DNA from: JASFJH01 sp050117725
GTDB lineage: Bacteria; Pseudomonadota; Gammaproteobacteria; AKS1
Assembly: GCA_050117725.1 (NCBI GenBank)
Contig: JASFME010000134.1
Coordinates: 1 to 6,306 of the forward strand
Reading direction: 5' to 3'
Length of the DNA stretch: 6,306 nt
In this document: positions 6,099-6,306 of the stretch, piece after piece
Position numbering within the stretch: position 1 is the stretch's first letter
How the letters are laid out: the number at the start of each line of letters is the position of its first letter
The notes under the pieces: generated by a model
The model's input: the letters and a program-made list of their open reading frames with translations, nothing else
What the model was told of the DNA's origin: nothing
The model's database searches: none
Position numbers and translations under genes: made by a program

Positions 6099-6306
6099 TT
6101 AGCCGCCGGCAAAATCACTCAACACGGTCACACCGCCGAGTACGGTTTGGCCACTGACCGCATGGATCCGCGCATCGGCTGGCAGGAACATTTCGATGTG
6201 CGCACCGAAATTGATAAAGCCGCAACGCTGCCCCTGTCCGACGCGCTCGCCGGTCTGCACGAAACAATGCGGGTGGTGGACAATCGGCGCCCGGTACATG
6301 GCGATC
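6099..6306 (-). CDS. psd: Phosphatidylserine decarboxylase-like protein, 3' part
   Basis: The frame is open to the right window edge and stops at TAA, leaving the last 68 residues. They read IAMYRAPIVHHPHCFVQ, then a GQRCGFINFG segment, then MFLP and GQTVLGGVTVL. This matches the C-terminal region of the short (archaeal-type) phosphatidylserine decarboxylases, which convert phosphatidylserine to phosphatidylethanolamine in the membrane using a pyruvoyl group. Its place 40 bases before pssA, the preceding enzyme of the pathway, supports the call. In this family the segment normally reads FGS, where the chain cleaves itself and the Ser becomes the pyruvoyl group. Here it reads FGA (codons GGT GCG), so the key residue appears to be missing and no other Gly-Ser is visible. 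The gene may encode an inactive homologue, or the base may be an error. Confidence 0.8.
   Translation of the reverse strand, partial: IAMYRAPIVHHPHCFVQTGERVGQGQRCGFINFGAHIEMFLPADARIHAVSGQTVLGGVTVLSDFAGG

Noticed and set aside
6059..6118. The upstream 20-codon extension of pssA to 6118
   Set aside because: It would overlap the psd end, lacks a ribosome binding site, and the conserved N-terminus begins at the ATG at 6058 with GGAG before it.

Overview
The window looks like a stretch of a gammaproteobacterial core chromosome with moderately high GC. The evidence is an enterobacterial/pseudomonad-like release factor 3, a rimI-prfC neighbourhood, a pssA-leuA arrangement, and a FixH-type cbb3-oxidase assembly gene, which points to a microaerobic or respiratory lifestyle. 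No insertion sequence, tRNA, rRNA, CRISPR array or phage gene was seen. The species cannot be named from this window.

Layout, left to right. Positions 1-366 (+) hold the 3' end of a FixH-family gene. A perfect 18-bp inverted repeat flanked by A and T runs (382-423) follows and serves as a two-way terminator for two convergent transcripts. Everything else lies on the minus strand and is transcribed right to left. The order of transcription is: 3' end of a phosphatidylserine decarboxylase gene (psd), pssA, a 302-base gap, leuA, a family-4 uracil-DNA glycosylase gene (udg), rimI, prfC. The gaps are short (40, 29, 4 and 106-109 bases) except the one before leuA.

The 302-base gap before leuA is the richest part. 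It holds a near-consensus sigma70-type promoter just after the pssA stop, an 18-bp palindrome lying over its -10 box, and an unlisted 34-codon ORF whose last 12 residues include seven leucines. It also holds two sets of long-range complementary segments that cannot both form without a pseudoknot. Together this reads as a leucine-responsive leader (leuL type), although no intrinsic terminator was found, so the mechanism is open.

How the genes work together: psd and pssA are consecutive steps of phosphatidylethanolamine synthesis. LeuA commits 2-ketoisovalerate to leucine. The udg-rimI-prfC tail concerns uracil repair, ribosomal protein S18 acetylation and release-factor recycling, and may be read through from the leucine-controlled promoter. 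Two protein-level oddities deserve attention. The glycosylase starts with a segment closely resembling the N-terminal clamp-loader-binding segment of the DNA polymerase III psi subunit (HolD), whose gene normally occupies this very place before rimI. The psd product has Gly-Ala where the family has the self-cleaving Gly-Ser.
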